The notes: generated from the letters alone by a model not told the origin. A DNA stretch of 64,000 nt from an uncultured Spirochaetales bacterium (GCA_949285785.1 CASEAG010000031.1:62001-126000), one strand, 5' to 3'; shown: positions 25,692 through 34,438, counted from the first letter of the stretch. Numbers and translations: made by a program.

Positions 25692-26269
25692 GGAAGGTCC
25701 TGATTGCACTTGTGCTGTTCATTGCGACTATTGCCATTGCGTACTCTGCCGACGAGGCGAACTGGTATTATTGGAAAACAGGGAGTATGGAGATAGCGGC
25801 GAACAAGGCCATTGATCCTTCTGTCTCCATAACTCCTATCAGCAGTTCGGAATCTGGTGAAGAAGGTATCCCTGTAGAGCATACTGCGGCAAATATACAG
25901 CCTGATGTTGAAATTTCATCAGCCAGAAAGATAGCCACATGGAAGCTGGATTCCAGCTCAACTGACATAATAATTGACATTGATGCCCAATATCTGACGA
26001 ATGAGGCTTATCCCGGAGTCGAGATAGATTATCTTATTGGATTCCAGTACACGATAGATGGCAAGACAGAGACACTGGAGGTAGGGCCGGAAAAACCATT
26101 GGACAATTCACAGCCGTTCTCTTCTGAAAATGATCATACGGTTCATTTCGAAAACCAACCGATTCGATTCAAGCTGACTGAGAAAGGACTTTCCACGGCC
26201 AACACTGCAGTTGCTGATATGTATACTGCAGATGTGACGATCACCGTGGAAGCAGGAGGCGGGGTATGA
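25688..26269 (+). CDS. Secreted beta-rich protein, island unit 1 (subunit-like)
   Basis: A 193-residue protein with a clear Sec signal peptide (MRKVLIALVLFIATIAIAYS, cut before ADEANWYYW) and GGAG upstream. The mature part alternates polar and hydrophobic residues as in an immunoglobulin-like sandwich and ends YTADVTITVEA, a strand pattern shared with the other small proteins of the island. ARKIATWKL (79-87) matches GRKIAYWTI in the protein encoded at 29074. AT-rich codons set it apart from the flanking housekeeping genes. I recognise no named family; a pilin-like or surface-layer subunit is an inference. Confidence 0.6.
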   Translation: MRKVLIALVLFIATIAIAYSADEANWYYWKTGSMEIAANKAIDPSVSITPISSSESGEEGIPVEHTAANIQPDVEISSARKIATWKLDSSSTDIIIDIDAQYLTNEAYPGVEIDYLIGFQYTIDGKTETLEVGPEKPLDNSQPFSSENDHTVHFENQPIRFKLTEKGLSTANTAVADMYTADVTITVEAGGGV

Positions 26270-27507
26270 AAAAGCTGATCTTCTGTCTTCTGGTCATGGT
26301 GTTATGCAGTACGGTGGCTTTTGCAGGCATTGTCATTTCCAATACTGGAAAGACATTTGACCTGTCGTCTGTGTATCCGGAAGTCGGCGAGCTGACCAGC
26401 GAGGATGAAGTTGAATATGATGCTCGTCAGGTAATAGGCACGATTACAATTGATGACACGACCGACAAGACTGACCTTGAACTGGATTTCAGCAATATGC
26501 AATTTGTGTTTCCCGGACAGGGGGAGTCAACTAGGTCGTATGATATCAATCTTGTCTACAAACAGAAGACGACATTCAGAGGACAAGAGACCAGCAGTTT
26601 CAGACAAAGCGAGATAATACATGATGTCAATGGCAAGCATACTTTCAACATTCCAGCTACAGAAGGGGAAAATGTATCTACGATTGAAGATCTTGAATTG
26701 TCCTGGACGCAGAAATTCTACATCTCTCTTGTATGGTTGTTGGAAGGATACTGCTTTACTGATGAGTACTGGGGAACGGGTATTTTGCATGATGGCCTGC
26801 AACATTTCATAGAAGATTATGCTAGTGCCTATGTTTCGGCTGTCCAGATCGATATTGTTCTTGTGCTTCCTGAACTGACTGCAGAAGAGGAATACAATAT
26901 GGTCAATTCCGACAACGGTTATGTGGGAACATGTAAGCTGTCGACGGGAGAGGAGATCAGGTTTTACGGCAGTTATAAAGGCAAGCCTGAGAATGTAGAA
27001 CTCTCGCTTTCAGTGGCACAGAATGACAATTCTCGGGCAATTGATCTTGATGATACAAGTGTTCAGCCAGATTCTTCCGGACTGGATATCGGAACTTACG
27101 AATATGTTGTGACATACCCGGCAGGATACGATGGCAGTCATGCCTTTTATATCTTCGCCTCCTCATCTGATGATCCGACGACAGCCGGTAAAGCATTCAC
27201 GCTGATACACGAAAACGGCACCAATGCACTGGAATATGAAGTCGGGCTTTCTGGAGGTGGAAGCTCGGAGAAATGGTTCAGTGGCACTGATTCTGTGGCT
27301 ATCGGATCTGGTGTGACCAATGATGAAGCAAAGCTGTTGGCATCTGACAACAATTACAGCAGCTATGCCGTATCTGATAATGGACGTACTACTCGAGGTT
27401 ATGGCGGCTCAATCCTGTTCAGGTTGACGGATGCACAAATGAATGAAGATCCGCTGGCGGGGGACTATAGTTCGACAATCTATTTCCATGTGCTGTCATG
27501 TGAGTGA
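26266..27507 (+). CDS. Large secreted two-part protein, island unit 1 (tip-like)
   Basis: A 413-residue protein with signal peptide MKKLIFCLLVMVLCSTVAFA, its start overlapping the preceding gene (ATGA). It appears to have two beta-rich halves. The first ends near IDIVLVLPELTAEEE. The second contains IFASSSDDPTTAGKAFTL and ends DYSSTIYFHVLSC. Both landmarks recur in the protein encoded at 29814 (DVLLVIPEKV; MFVSSSDNPDASGKPFAL; YYSADVYFHVSC), so the two are paralogues. A subunit gene followed by a double-length gene recalls pilus operons with a tip adhesin. No chaperone or usher is present. Function is unknown. Confidence 0.6.
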   Translation: MKKLIFCLLVMVLCSTVAFAGIVISNTGKTFDLSSVYPEVGELTSEDEVEYDARQVIGTITIDDTTDKTDLELDFSNMQFVFPGQGESTRSYDINLVYKQKTTFRGQETSSFRQSEIIHDVNGKHTFNIPATEGENVSTIEDLELSWTQKFYISLVWLLEGYCFTDEYWGTGILHDGLQHFIEDYASAYVSAVQIDIVLVLPELTAEEEYNMVNSDNGYVGTCKLSTGEEIRFYGSYKGKPENVELSLSVAQNDNSRAIDLDDTSVQPDSSGLDIGTYEYVVTYPAGYDGSHAFYIFASSSDDPTTAGKAFTLIHENGTNALEYEVGLSGGGSSEKWFSGTDSVAIGSGVTNDEAKLLASDNNYSSYAVSDNGRTTRGYGGSILFRLTDAQMNEDPLAGDYSSTIYFHVLSCE

Positions 27508-27561
27508 AATGATGGTTGTATGGTCTTGCACCTGATTTTCCTTTGGGTAAATACGCTTTGT

Positions 27562-27576
27562 TCTTATGTCATGACA
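27562..27576. repeat. Palindrome copy upstream of island unit 2
   Basis: TCTTATGTCATGACA shares the core CTTATGTCAT with the reverse complement of the palindrome at 25353-25367. It lies 103 bases before the unit-2 -35; the first copy lies 104 bases before its own. Confidence 0.45.
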
Positions 27577-27664
27577 ATTGTTTGCAAATACTGGATCCCT
27601 ATGCGATTCTTTAAAGATTTCTTTGTATTATAGGCATTTTGTCATTATGTCGCTAGCAAAACTG

Positions 27665-27692
27665 TTGACATATGTTACCTCAGTCTTAAAAT
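27665..27692 (+). promoter_or_regulatory. Promoter of island unit 2
   Basis: TTGACA (27665-27670), 16-base spacer, TAAAAT (27687-27692). The context ACTGTTGACATATGTT differs at one position from that of the unit-1 promoter (ACTGTTGACATAAGTT), so both are probably controlled alike. Confidence 0.65.
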
Positions 27693-27777
27693 ATTCATGC
27701 AAAGGTGAGATGTCGACCTGATCGATAGGTCTATTGATATGATTGGTAATCTGGATGAGGCCAGGAGGGTTGTTGTG

Positions 27778-28323
27778 GTGTTGAGAAAACTAAGTTTTGC
27801 CATTCTACTTGCCCTATGTGCCATTCTGCCTGTTGGTGCCGATTACAATACTATTCTGAAGAACATTTCCTTCGATTATGTAATTGAAATCTACAATGGA
27901 GTCACTGAGGTCAATTTCGTTGATCGAGATGGAAATCTCATCAATGAAAACAGCGAGCCTGTGTCACTCCAGGTTGCTGGTCAGGAAGGCTATGGATATC
28001 CTCAATATGGCATTCGGTTCCGTTCAAATGAAAATGGGTCGTATTCGCTGAAAATTAAGTTGAATCCGCTGAAGACAACAACGGATCAGTCCATCACATA
28101 TGATGTACAGATTCAGCAGAGGTCTCCATCTGCAATCAAGTTGACAAAAACCATTGAAAATCAAAGTGTTGAAGACCTGTTCGAGCAATCTATTGTCGTT
28201 TCTGACACTTCTATGATTGAGCGTGAATATGATGTCTACTACAAAGTCGGTGTAGAAGATATGAACAGATTTGCAGGGGGCACAGAGTTCTCCTCAGATG
28301 TAACGGTGTATATTGAGAACTGA
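27778..28323 (+). CDS. Secreted protein, island unit 2, first gene
   Basis: About 181 residues. The signal peptide LRKLSFAILLALCAILPVGA begins just after a strong AGGAGG, so GTG 27778 (9-nt spacing) or TTG 27781 is taken as the start. The ATG at 27739 would place charged residues in front of the signal. The mature part (DYNTILKNISFDYVIEIYNG...) is beta-rich and ends TEFSSDVTVYIEN, the same closing-strand pattern as its neighbours. No recognised domain. It leads a four-gene run of secreted proteins. Confidence 0.55.
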   Translation: MLRKLSFAILLALCAILPVGADYNTILKNISFDYVIEIYNGVTEVNFVDRDGNLINENSEPVSLQVAGQEGYGYPQYGIRFRSNENGSYSLKIKLNPLKTTTDQSITYDVQIQQRSPSAIKLTKTIENQSVEDLFEQSIVVSDTSMIEREYDVYYKVGVEDMNRFAGGTEFSSDVTVYIEN

Positions 28324-28324
28324 A

Positions 28325-29077
28325 ATGAAAAAAATCATTCTCCATGTCCTTCTCATTTGTCTTGTTTCTTCAACCTTGTGTGCAGCGAAGAACGGAATAG
28401 GCCGAGAGCTGTCCAGAAGCAGCAGCACATCATTTGAGTTCCAAGCGATTAAAAACGGCCCAATAGTTGATCAGAATTGGGAGTACAAGATTGAAGTGAC
28501 TGATCTGACAGGAAGTGGTAGAATGATTGCTGGTGGAGAGGAACTAAACGTATCAGCAGATATTCTAAGCACCAAGGATTGGTGTGTTTTGTTTGAGATC
28601 AGCTATTCATCGAATTCCCTCAAGTATCCGATACGATTTAATGTCATGCTTTCCATATTCACGAATGGTGATGATGTGATTCCTACTGATGGCAAGATCG
28701 AATCAAAATATGGATTCGAAGAAGATGGATACTACTATTTTGGACCTTGGGGTGTATCAGAGGACAGCTTCAAGGAAAAGTATTTTGGTCAAGGTAGTTC
28801 TATTTCTGATGGAGAACAACAAAAAGGATATGGCGATAGTAGCGACAAAAACCATTTGATATTCAATCCATTGGAAATAAGATCGTCTGAGGATGATGAA
28901 AAGATTACTTTTTTCTATGGCGAGACGTATAATGCTTTGTTCAAATTCAATGCAGTAGTTTCGATTCGACTTGATGAAGATGCTCCACATACAACAGATG
29001 GTCATCTTGACCAGACCGTGTTATCTGGTGGCGAATATAGAATGAATGTCCTGCTGACAGTGGAGGCGGAAGCATGA
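28325..29077 (+). CDS. Secreted protein, island unit 2, second gene
   Basis: A 250-residue protein with signal peptide MKKIILHVLLICLVSSTLCA. The ATG lies 1 base after the preceding stop. Mature sequence features include NWEYKIEVTDLTGSGRMIAGG and LNVSADILST, and it ends GEYRMNVLLTVEAEA, matching the C-terminal strand of the other small island proteins. It is strongly AT-rich with low-GC codons. Not recognised; probably a secreted or surface subunit. Confidence 0.55.
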   Translation: MKKIILHVLLICLVSSTLCAAKNGIGRELSRSSSTSFEFQAIKNGPIVDQNWEYKIEVTDLTGSGRMIAGGEELNVSADILSTKDWCVLFEISYSSNSLKYPIRFNVMLSIFTNGDDVIPTDGKIESKYGFEEDGYYYFGPWGVSEDSFKEKYFGQGSSISDGEQQKGYGDSSDKNHLIFNPLEIRSSEDDEKITFFYGETYNALFKFNAVVSIRLDEDAPHTTDGHLDQTVLSGGEYRMNVLLTVEAEA

Positions 29078-29817
29078 GAAAGAAATTGTTGCTCATATTG
29101 GTATCAGGCTTTGTCCTGATCAGTCCGCTTTTCTGTGATGATGCGATTGCTGTTATAAAGACCAAAGTACCGACTCCAATAATGCGTTCGATGTCGATAG
29201 GCGGTATGGTGGACAACCAGGTATCCGTCAGCGTAAATGTCATCTCTGGAGGCGTCGGATCAGCTGAAGGCAGTCCGTTTGATTTGGCTGGCGATGATGT
29301 CATGTCAGTATCTAATACTGGCGGATGGAATATGGAGGTCGGACGTAAAATCGCCTATTGGACAATAGCCGCAAGAACCTTGCCTGTTTCTGTGACTATA
29401 ACTGCAGATGTCTTGCAGCAACAGGTTGTATACGATAATGAGGTGAAAATCGCAAAGGTCCCATATATCCTGCGTTTTTCATACCGATATGCAAAGTACG
29501 ATGAGATAGGGAAATATGTTGGTGATGAAGTTGGTGCCTTTTTTATCATTTCCCAGGATTTTGAAGCATTGGAATCTGATGGCAATCCTGCTGTTGTTCC
29601 AGAACTTGTGAATACGGTAAATGCAGATAGAGTTGTTGAAGGCAAGTTTACATTCAACAAGACGGATGATATAGATCAGTTCTTCGTCGTTGAAAATGGT
29701 GAGGTTCGAGTATTCATCCCCGAATATGCGTGGGAAGTGGTTAAGAATGATGACTATCGTGTCCCACCTGGTACCTATAACGCTGTCGTCAAGATTTCGG
29801 TGGAGGCTGACGAATGA
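29074..29817 (+). CDS. Secreted beta-rich protein, island unit 2, third gene
   Basis: A 247-residue protein with signal peptide MRKKLLLILVSGFVLISPLF, coupled to its neighbours by ATGA overlaps at both ends. GRKIAYWTI (90-98) is followed by an alternating-strand stretch PVSVTITADVL, paralleling the protein encoded at 25688. The end, PGTYNAVVKISVEADE, has the Gly-x-Tyr turn plus final strand seen in many fimbrial and coat subunits. Family unknown. Confidence 0.57.
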   Translation: MRKKLLLILVSGFVLISPLFCDDAIAVIKTKVPTPIMRSMSIGGMVDNQVSVSVNVISGGVGSAEGSPFDLAGDDVMSVSNTGGWNMEVGRKIAYWTIAARTLPVSVTITADVLQQQVVYDNEVKIAKVPYILRFSYRYAKYDEIGKYVGDEVGAFFIISQDFEALESDGNPAVVPELVNTVNADRVVEGKFTFNKTDDIDQFFVVENGEVRVFIPEYAWEVVKNDDYRVPPGTYNAVVKISVEADE

Positions 29818-30989
29818 AAAAGGCATGTCTTCTGTTTGTTTTAATTCTGTTATGCTCTGCACTGGCTCTTTTTGCTGATACCGTGTACTTCCTGCCATAT
29901 CAAGCCTGCTTCAACGTGGATCTGAAGAATGGGAATTATGACGGATCGTCGAACGGAATATTCCAGGATGCGAATCACACTCATGGGGATTATGTCAATG
30001 AGGATCTAGTAGGTTTGATTGGTGTTGCAACTCCGACTTCAAACAGGACTTATACCATAGATTTTGATATCTCTGACAATGGCTGGTTTTACACCTCTCA
30101 ATCTGATCCTTCGCTCAGAATTCCATTCGGAATCGATCTGGTGATCAGGTATAACGACCATAATGGAATGTCGGAATATGATACTACGTATGGTGATAAG
30201 GTATATCACCTAGGATATAATGACAATAAAAACAATGTCGGCGATGCGACACCGATAACCGTAAATGTTGGAGGCGACTGGCATTCGTTCTGGTGTGATG
30301 TATTGCTAGTGATTCCCGAAAAGGTGAGAGCCGATCTTCAGAGCACAGGAGCTGCGGTTGTAGGGAATGCGAATGATTATACTGCAGCCTTCACTATCAG
30401 AATGACTGATGGGAATAACAATGTCCATTCATATCCAATCAATATCAACGGCTATTACGAAATAAAGTCGGAAGGTACAGGCAATATTATCTTCAATGTC
30501 GTTCCGAATGCACAGGCAACAAGTCTGGATCTTTCCGATAGCATGAAAAATGTAGAAATCGAGATAGGTTCATACTATTATTCAACGGAGGCATTGAGGG
30601 GAACTTATCCTGATCCCGGTTATTCGCCTTTCAAGATGTTTGTATCGTCATCGGATAATCCTGATGCTTCTGGCAAGCCATTTGCTCTTCGGCATGTAAA
30701 TGACATCGAGGAAAAGCTTCCATCCATCCCATTTGAAATCAGGTTGGATGGTATGGTAGATGATAGTAACAATATCGTTTGGTATGACGGAACTGGATCG
30801 AGCAGGGGTGAACAATATACCCAAGGCGGTTATCTGTATACCACAACGCGAGAGAACGGTGTTCAGGCTGTGACTTTCTATGATAAAGGGGATATTTGGT
30901 TCAAAATCAAAAATGATGCGGATTTCTCACAGCTGACTGGTGGATATTATTCTGCTGACGTGTATTTCCATGTGAGTTGCAACTGGTGA
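29814..30989 (+). CDS. Large secreted two-part protein, island unit 2 (tip-like)
   Basis: A 391-residue protein with signal peptide MKKACLLFVLILLCSALALF. It is a paralogue of the protein encoded at 26266: the first half ends DVLLVIPEKVRADLQ, and the second has MFVSSSDNPDASGKPFALRH and ends GGYYSADVYFHVSCNW. It closes the four-gene unit just as its paralogue closes the two-gene unit. Aromatic and Asn/Asp-rich loops would suit a binding surface, but no ligand can be named. No clear terminator was found after it. Confidence 0.6.
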   Translation: MKKACLLFVLILLCSALALFADTVYFLPYQACFNVDLKNGNYDGSSNGIFQDANHTHGDYVNEDLVGLIGVATPTSNRTYTIDFDISDNGWFYTSQSDPSLRIPFGIDLVIRYNDHNGMSEYDTTYGDKVYHLGYNDNKNNVGDATPITVNVGGDWHSFWCDVLLVIPEKVRADLQSTGAAVVGNANDYTAAFTIRMTDGNNNVHSYPININGYYEIKSEGTGNIIFNVVPNAQATSLDLSDSMKNVEIEIGSYYYSTEALRGTYPDPGYSPFKMFVSSSDNPDASGKPFALRHVNDIEEKLPSIPFEIRLDGMVDDSNNIVWYDGTGSSRGEQYTQGGYLYTTTRENGVQAVTFYDKGDIWFKIKNDADFSQLTGGYYSADVYFHVSCNW

Positions 30990-31177
30990 TTTTCAGCGAT
31001 ATTGATGCCGACAACAATCTTACTGTTTTTAAGCCTCCTGAACAGAACCATTCTTCCTACTCAGATGTGTGGTGATTATTGTTCTTATGGATGTCCCAGC
31101 ATTCAGTTTGTGCCGAATTTACAATGTCATAATAGTGGAAGGGCAGGGTGATTATTGACGATTCCACCAGGTGGCCC

Positions 31178-31217
31178 GGTCATGCCAATCTAGGTGATTT
31201 CCTCCCATGGCATGACC
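31178..31217 (-). terminator. Inverted repeat after the Rpn gene, possible terminator
   Basis: GGTCATGCC (31178-31186) and GGCATGACC (31209-31217) are perfect inverted repeats with a 22-base loop, 13 bases past the stop of the minus-strand gene. There is no T-run, so it may instead be a protein site or mRNA-stabilising hairpin. Confidence 0.35.
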
Positions 31218-31229
31218 AGACCACTCATA

Positions 31230-32036
31230 CTATTTGACTGCGTACTTCGCCGCGGCCTCGCTGACCTGTTCGGCACTAAGTCCGGTCATCTTGAGAATCT
31301 CCTCGAGTGAATATCTACCTTCCTTCAGCATCATCGCCGCAAGTTCGGTCTTCCCTTCAACTTTTCCCTCGGTCTTGGCTTCGTTGTAAAGCCTTTCCAT
31401 CTCATCGCTCATATCTCTTGCTCCCTCCTCTCCCATAAGCACATCGAGAGTGCTCCTGACCTCTTCGTTGAACGCCCTTTCAGGGTCGCTCTGGTTCATG
31501 TCAGCCATCAGACGTCCGATGGCATCGTCACTCCTGTACTCTCCGTTGACGAAGATTATACGTCCTCCCTCTTCCAGCTGTCTTCCATCATCGCTCTTGA
31601 AGCTGTAGCTGTACATCGCCTTGCCGCTCATCTCCACATCGCCGTCGCAGATGAAGATGACGCACCTGCGGGGAAGGTCGGCATAGCCATGGCTTCCGGC
31701 ATCCAGACTGTGCACCGTGAGCATCGCCTCGTAGTAGGCGGCCCTGCGGGGAAGGTCGTCGAAGCGGCCCTTCTGGACCTCCACGTCATACATGTTACCA
31801 CAGCTGTCGAAGCAAAGTGCATCGAACACGACTCCCCTGTGTCCTATGCCGGGGACCTTCTCCTGGCATCGCACGTCCGTCACCACCAGGTCATCCTGCG
31901 AGAGGACGGTGCGTATGATCAGTTCGGCGAGGGCCATGGAGTGTCTGATGGCGACGGTGAAGGGCACGTCGTCCATCAGCGTCGGATGGGCGATCACCCG
32001 CCGCTTCATTTCCTCGAATATAATTCTGCTATTCAT
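31230..32036 (-). CDS. Rpn-family PD-(D/E)XK nuclease/putative transposase
   Basis: A 268-residue protein. The nuclease core is seen as VVFDALCFDSCGNMYDVEVQ, with Asp and the E-x-Q of the PD-(D/E)XK fold, followed by LPRRAAYYEAML. The C-terminus has a charged helix (EAKTEGKVEGKTE) and a short LKEGRYSLEEILKMTGLSAE repeat typical of the family. Family members (RpnA-E) promote RecA-independent recombination. The start at 32036 was chosen for GGAGG 8 nt upstream. It sits between the AT-rich island and housekeeping genes, but there are no terminal inverted repeats to make it an insertion sequence. Confidence 0.85.
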   Translation of the reverse strand: MNSRIIFEEMKRRVIAHPTLMDDVPFTVAIRHSMALAELIIRTVLSQDDLVVTDVRCQEKVPGIGHRGVVFDALCFDSCGNMYDVEVQKGRFDDLPRRAAYYEAMLTVHSLDAGSHGYADLPRRCVIFICDGDVEMSGKAMYSYSFKSDDGRQLEEGGRIIFVNGEYRSDDAIGRLMADMNQSDPERAFNEEVRSTLDVLMGEEGARDMSDEMERLYNEAKTEGKVEGKTELAAMMLKEGRYSLEEILKMTGLSAEQVSEAAAKYAVK

Positions 32037-32182
32037 TCCGGACACCTCCGATGAAGTCCTCATGACTCTCATATCCAGGAATGATGGATTCTGTGCACAT
32101 CACATCCGGATAGCCGATACGATGTGTTCATGGACAGCACCTTGAGTGCCGTGAAAGGCCATCCTGCCGCGTCTTTTCCCGA

Positions 32183-32210
32183 TTGCCTATGTCGTGGTTT
32201 TGCTTATATA
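32183..32210 (+). promoter_or_regulatory. Promoter of the hydrolase-yihY operon
   Basis: TTGCCT (32183-32188), 16-base spacer, TATATA (32205-32210), about 40 bases before the ATG at 32252. Confidence 0.55.
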
Positions 32211-32251
32211 GTTTCTAATAGACTCCTGTATTGGAATGAGAGGTTTACGCC

Positions 32252-33166
32252 ATGGTCGAACGCTATCTTGAGATGAAGGATGGACACAGGCTCTTCATGA
32301 GGACCTGGAACGACGTCGACAAGCCCGTCGGCACGCTGCACATCAATCATGGAATGGCTGAACATTCCCTGCGCTATGACGATTTTGCCCGCTATATGAA
32401 CGTCCAGGGCTTCGTCGTCTATGCACAGGACCATAGAGGCCATGGCCTGACCAAGGAAGAGGAGGAGAAGGGCTGGTTCGCCCACGAGAACGGCTGGGAT
32501 GCCGTCGTCAAGGACTCTATCCATGTCGACCAGGTGATCATGGACGAGTGGGAGAATCTGCCTCACTTCATCATGGGTCATTCCATGGGCTCCTTCATAA
32601 CCAGGACGGAGCTGACGCGCATCTCGGACTGCTTCTCCGCAGCCGTGATCATGGGTTCCGGTGCCAGCCAGGGACTGCTTGGCAGAATCGGCAAGGCGAT
32701 CGCCCAGGCGCATGTGAAGAAGTACGGCTCGAAGATGCCGGACCACACGATGACGAAGCTGAGTTTCGGCAACTACAACAAGCATTTCAAGGATGCCAGA
32801 ACGGAGAACGACTGGCTGACCCGTGACGTGGAGGAGGTGAAGAAGTACATCGAGGATCCGCTGTGCGGCTTCGTGTGCTCGTCGCAGTTCTTCATTGACC
32901 TCCTGACGCTCATCGAGATGGCGAACGACCCGGTTCTCGCCAGAAAGGTCTCTCCTGTCCTCCCGATGCTCATCGTCTCGGGAGCGGAGGATCCCGTCGG
33001 AGGTTTCGGCAAAGGCGTGAGGAAGATCCAGAAGCTCTACAGGGATGCCGGCGTCCGCGATGTCAGGATGAGGCTGTTCGAACATGACCGCCATGAGCTT
33101 CTCAACGAGCTTGACAAGGCGGATGTGTACGAGTGCGTCTCGTCCTTCTTCAAGGAGTTCATCTGA
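32252..33166 (+). CDS. Alpha/beta hydrolase, monoacylglycerol-lipase-like
   Basis: A 304-residue serine hydrolase. The oxyanion and cap-start region reads YAQDHRGHGLT, the nucleophile elbow is GHSMGS (Ser at ~112), the acid is in SGAEDPVGG and the histidine in HDRHELLNE. This is the Hydrolase_4/monoglyceride lipase layout, and the lack of a signal peptide means a cytoplasmic enzyme. The substrate is probably a lysolipid or monoglyceride. GAGAGG precedes the ATG. The yihY-like gene starts 1 base after its stop. Confidence 0.88.
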   Translation: MVERYLEMKDGHRLFMRTWNDVDKPVGTLHINHGMAEHSLRYDDFARYMNVQGFVVYAQDHRGHGLTKEEEEKGWFAHENGWDAVVKDSIHVDQVIMDEWENLPHFIMGHSMGSFITRTELTRISDCFSAAVIMGSGASQGLLGRIGKAIAQAHVKKYGSKMPDHTMTKLSFGNYNKHFKDARTENDWLTRDVEEVKKYIEDPLCGFVCSSQFFIDLLTLIEMANDPVLARKVSPVLPMLIVSGAEDPVGGFGKGVRKIQKLYRDAGVRDVRMRLFEHDRHELLNELDKADVYECVSSFFKEFI

Positions 33167-33167
33167 T

Positions 33168-34436
33168 ATGGCTGAAGAGCATGAGAAGACAGGTGTGAAG
33201 TCCCGCTTCGCCGAGGTGATGGAGGACATCGGCCTCGTCGTCTACCGGGCGTTGCAGGGCATGTGGCAGAGCAATGTCACGATCATGGCCTCCGGCCTGG
33301 TCTATTCGACCCTCGTGGCGATTGTTCCCTGCATAACGTTCTTCATGGCCTTTCTGACCGTGTTCGGCCTCATCCAGCCGTTCATGGAGACGCTGGGTGC
33401 GTTCTTCGAGGACATCTTCGGACCTGTGCTGGGCGGCCAGCTGATGGGATTCGTCAACCAGTTCTCAAGCAACGCCATGGGACTGGGCATCTTCGGCCTC
33501 GTGTCGTTCATCATCACGGCGGTGTTCCTGGTCAACAAGGTATACAACGTCCTCAACCAGATATTCCGCACCCAGCCCAGCACCGGCAATTTCAGACGCT
33601 TCACCAACTTCCTGACCTTCCTGATCGTCGGCGTCGTCTTCCTGGCACTTGCATTCGCCCTCAGTTCGTCGGCCATCGGCTTCGTGACCGGCCACCTCAC
33701 AGGAAGCGAGCAGTCCACGAACAGCGTCTCCTCGGCGATCGGGACGCTGGTCAGCATCATCGTCACGGGCTGTGTGCTCTTCCTCGTGTACTACTTCGTG
33801 CCGAACGCCAAGGTGCGTTCACGCTCCGCCCTGCTGGGAAGCGCGATCGCCGCAATCGCCCTTGCCGTGGTCTTCGCGCTGTTCAAGCTCATCGTGGCGA
33901 CCGCGGTGAGCTATTCGGTCATCTACGGCTCGCTTGCCGCCCTGTTCTTCGTCCTGCTGTTCCTGTATGTGTGCTGGTACATCATCCTGACCAGCGCCGA
34001 GGTGATATACGTCCACCAGTTCCGCCCCGAGACCAGCCAGTTGACCGGCGGTCCGGAGAATCCTTCCAGGCAGGTCGCCGATGCCGTGAACATGATGATG
34101 CTCATCGGGCGTAGCTACAAGAACGGGGAGGGGGCCATCAGCCGCAAGAACATCACCCGCCGCCTCGCCATAACCCCGGGCAATCTCACCGGCTACATCA
34201 GCCTGCTGGTCAAGAGCCATCTGATCATCGAGATCAGCGACGGCAAGGCCGCCAGCTATGTCCCTTCGCGGCCCCTTGACCAGATATACCTGCGCGAGAT
34301 CTTCGATGCGATCTACGGATTCGATTCCGACACCGACATAGACACGGCCGGAGAGGCCGTGGCAGAACAGGTGAAGGCGAGCTCGGACAGCGCACTGGCC
34401 TCGCTCACACTTGAAAACCTTCTCGAGAGGATCTGA
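33168..34436 (+). CDS. YihY/BrkB-family membrane protein
   Basis: A 422-residue protein. Six hydrophobic segments span residues ~40-275, with the family pattern MASGLVYSTLVAIVPCITFF in the first and LLFLYVCWYIILTSAEVIYV in the last. The C-terminal ~145 residues are soluble, with a winged-helix-like part (ISRKNITRRLAITPGNLTGY). The family was once misnamed ribonuclease BN; its role is unknown, with export or membrane homeostasis proposed. It is in an operon with the lipase-like hydrolase and the small gene that follows 2 bases later. Confidence 0.9.
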   Translation: MAEEHEKTGVKSRFAEVMEDIGLVVYRALQGMWQSNVTIMASGLVYSTLVAIVPCITFFMAFLTVFGLIQPFMETLGAFFEDIFGPVLGGQLMGFVNQFSSNAMGLGIFGLVSFIITAVFLVNKVYNVLNQIFRTQPSTGNFRRFTNFLTFLIVGVVFLALAFALSSSAIGFVTGHLTGSEQSTNSVSSAIGTLVSIIVTGCVLFLVYYFVPNAKVRSRSALLGSAIAAIALAVVFALFKLIVATAVSYSVIYGSLAALFFVLLFLYVCWYIILTSAEVIYVHQFRPETSQLTGGPENPSRQVADAVNMMMLIGRSYKNGEGAISRKNITRRLAITPGNLTGYISLLVKSHLIIEISDGKAASYVPSRPLDQIYLREIFDAIYGFDSDTDIDTAGEAVAEQVKASSDSALASLTLENLLERI

Positions 34437-34438
34437 CG

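Noticed and set aside
31230-32036. Rpn gene as a complete insertion sequence
   Set aside because: There are no terminal inverted repeats or target duplications around it; the only inverted repeat is a single hairpin after the stop.
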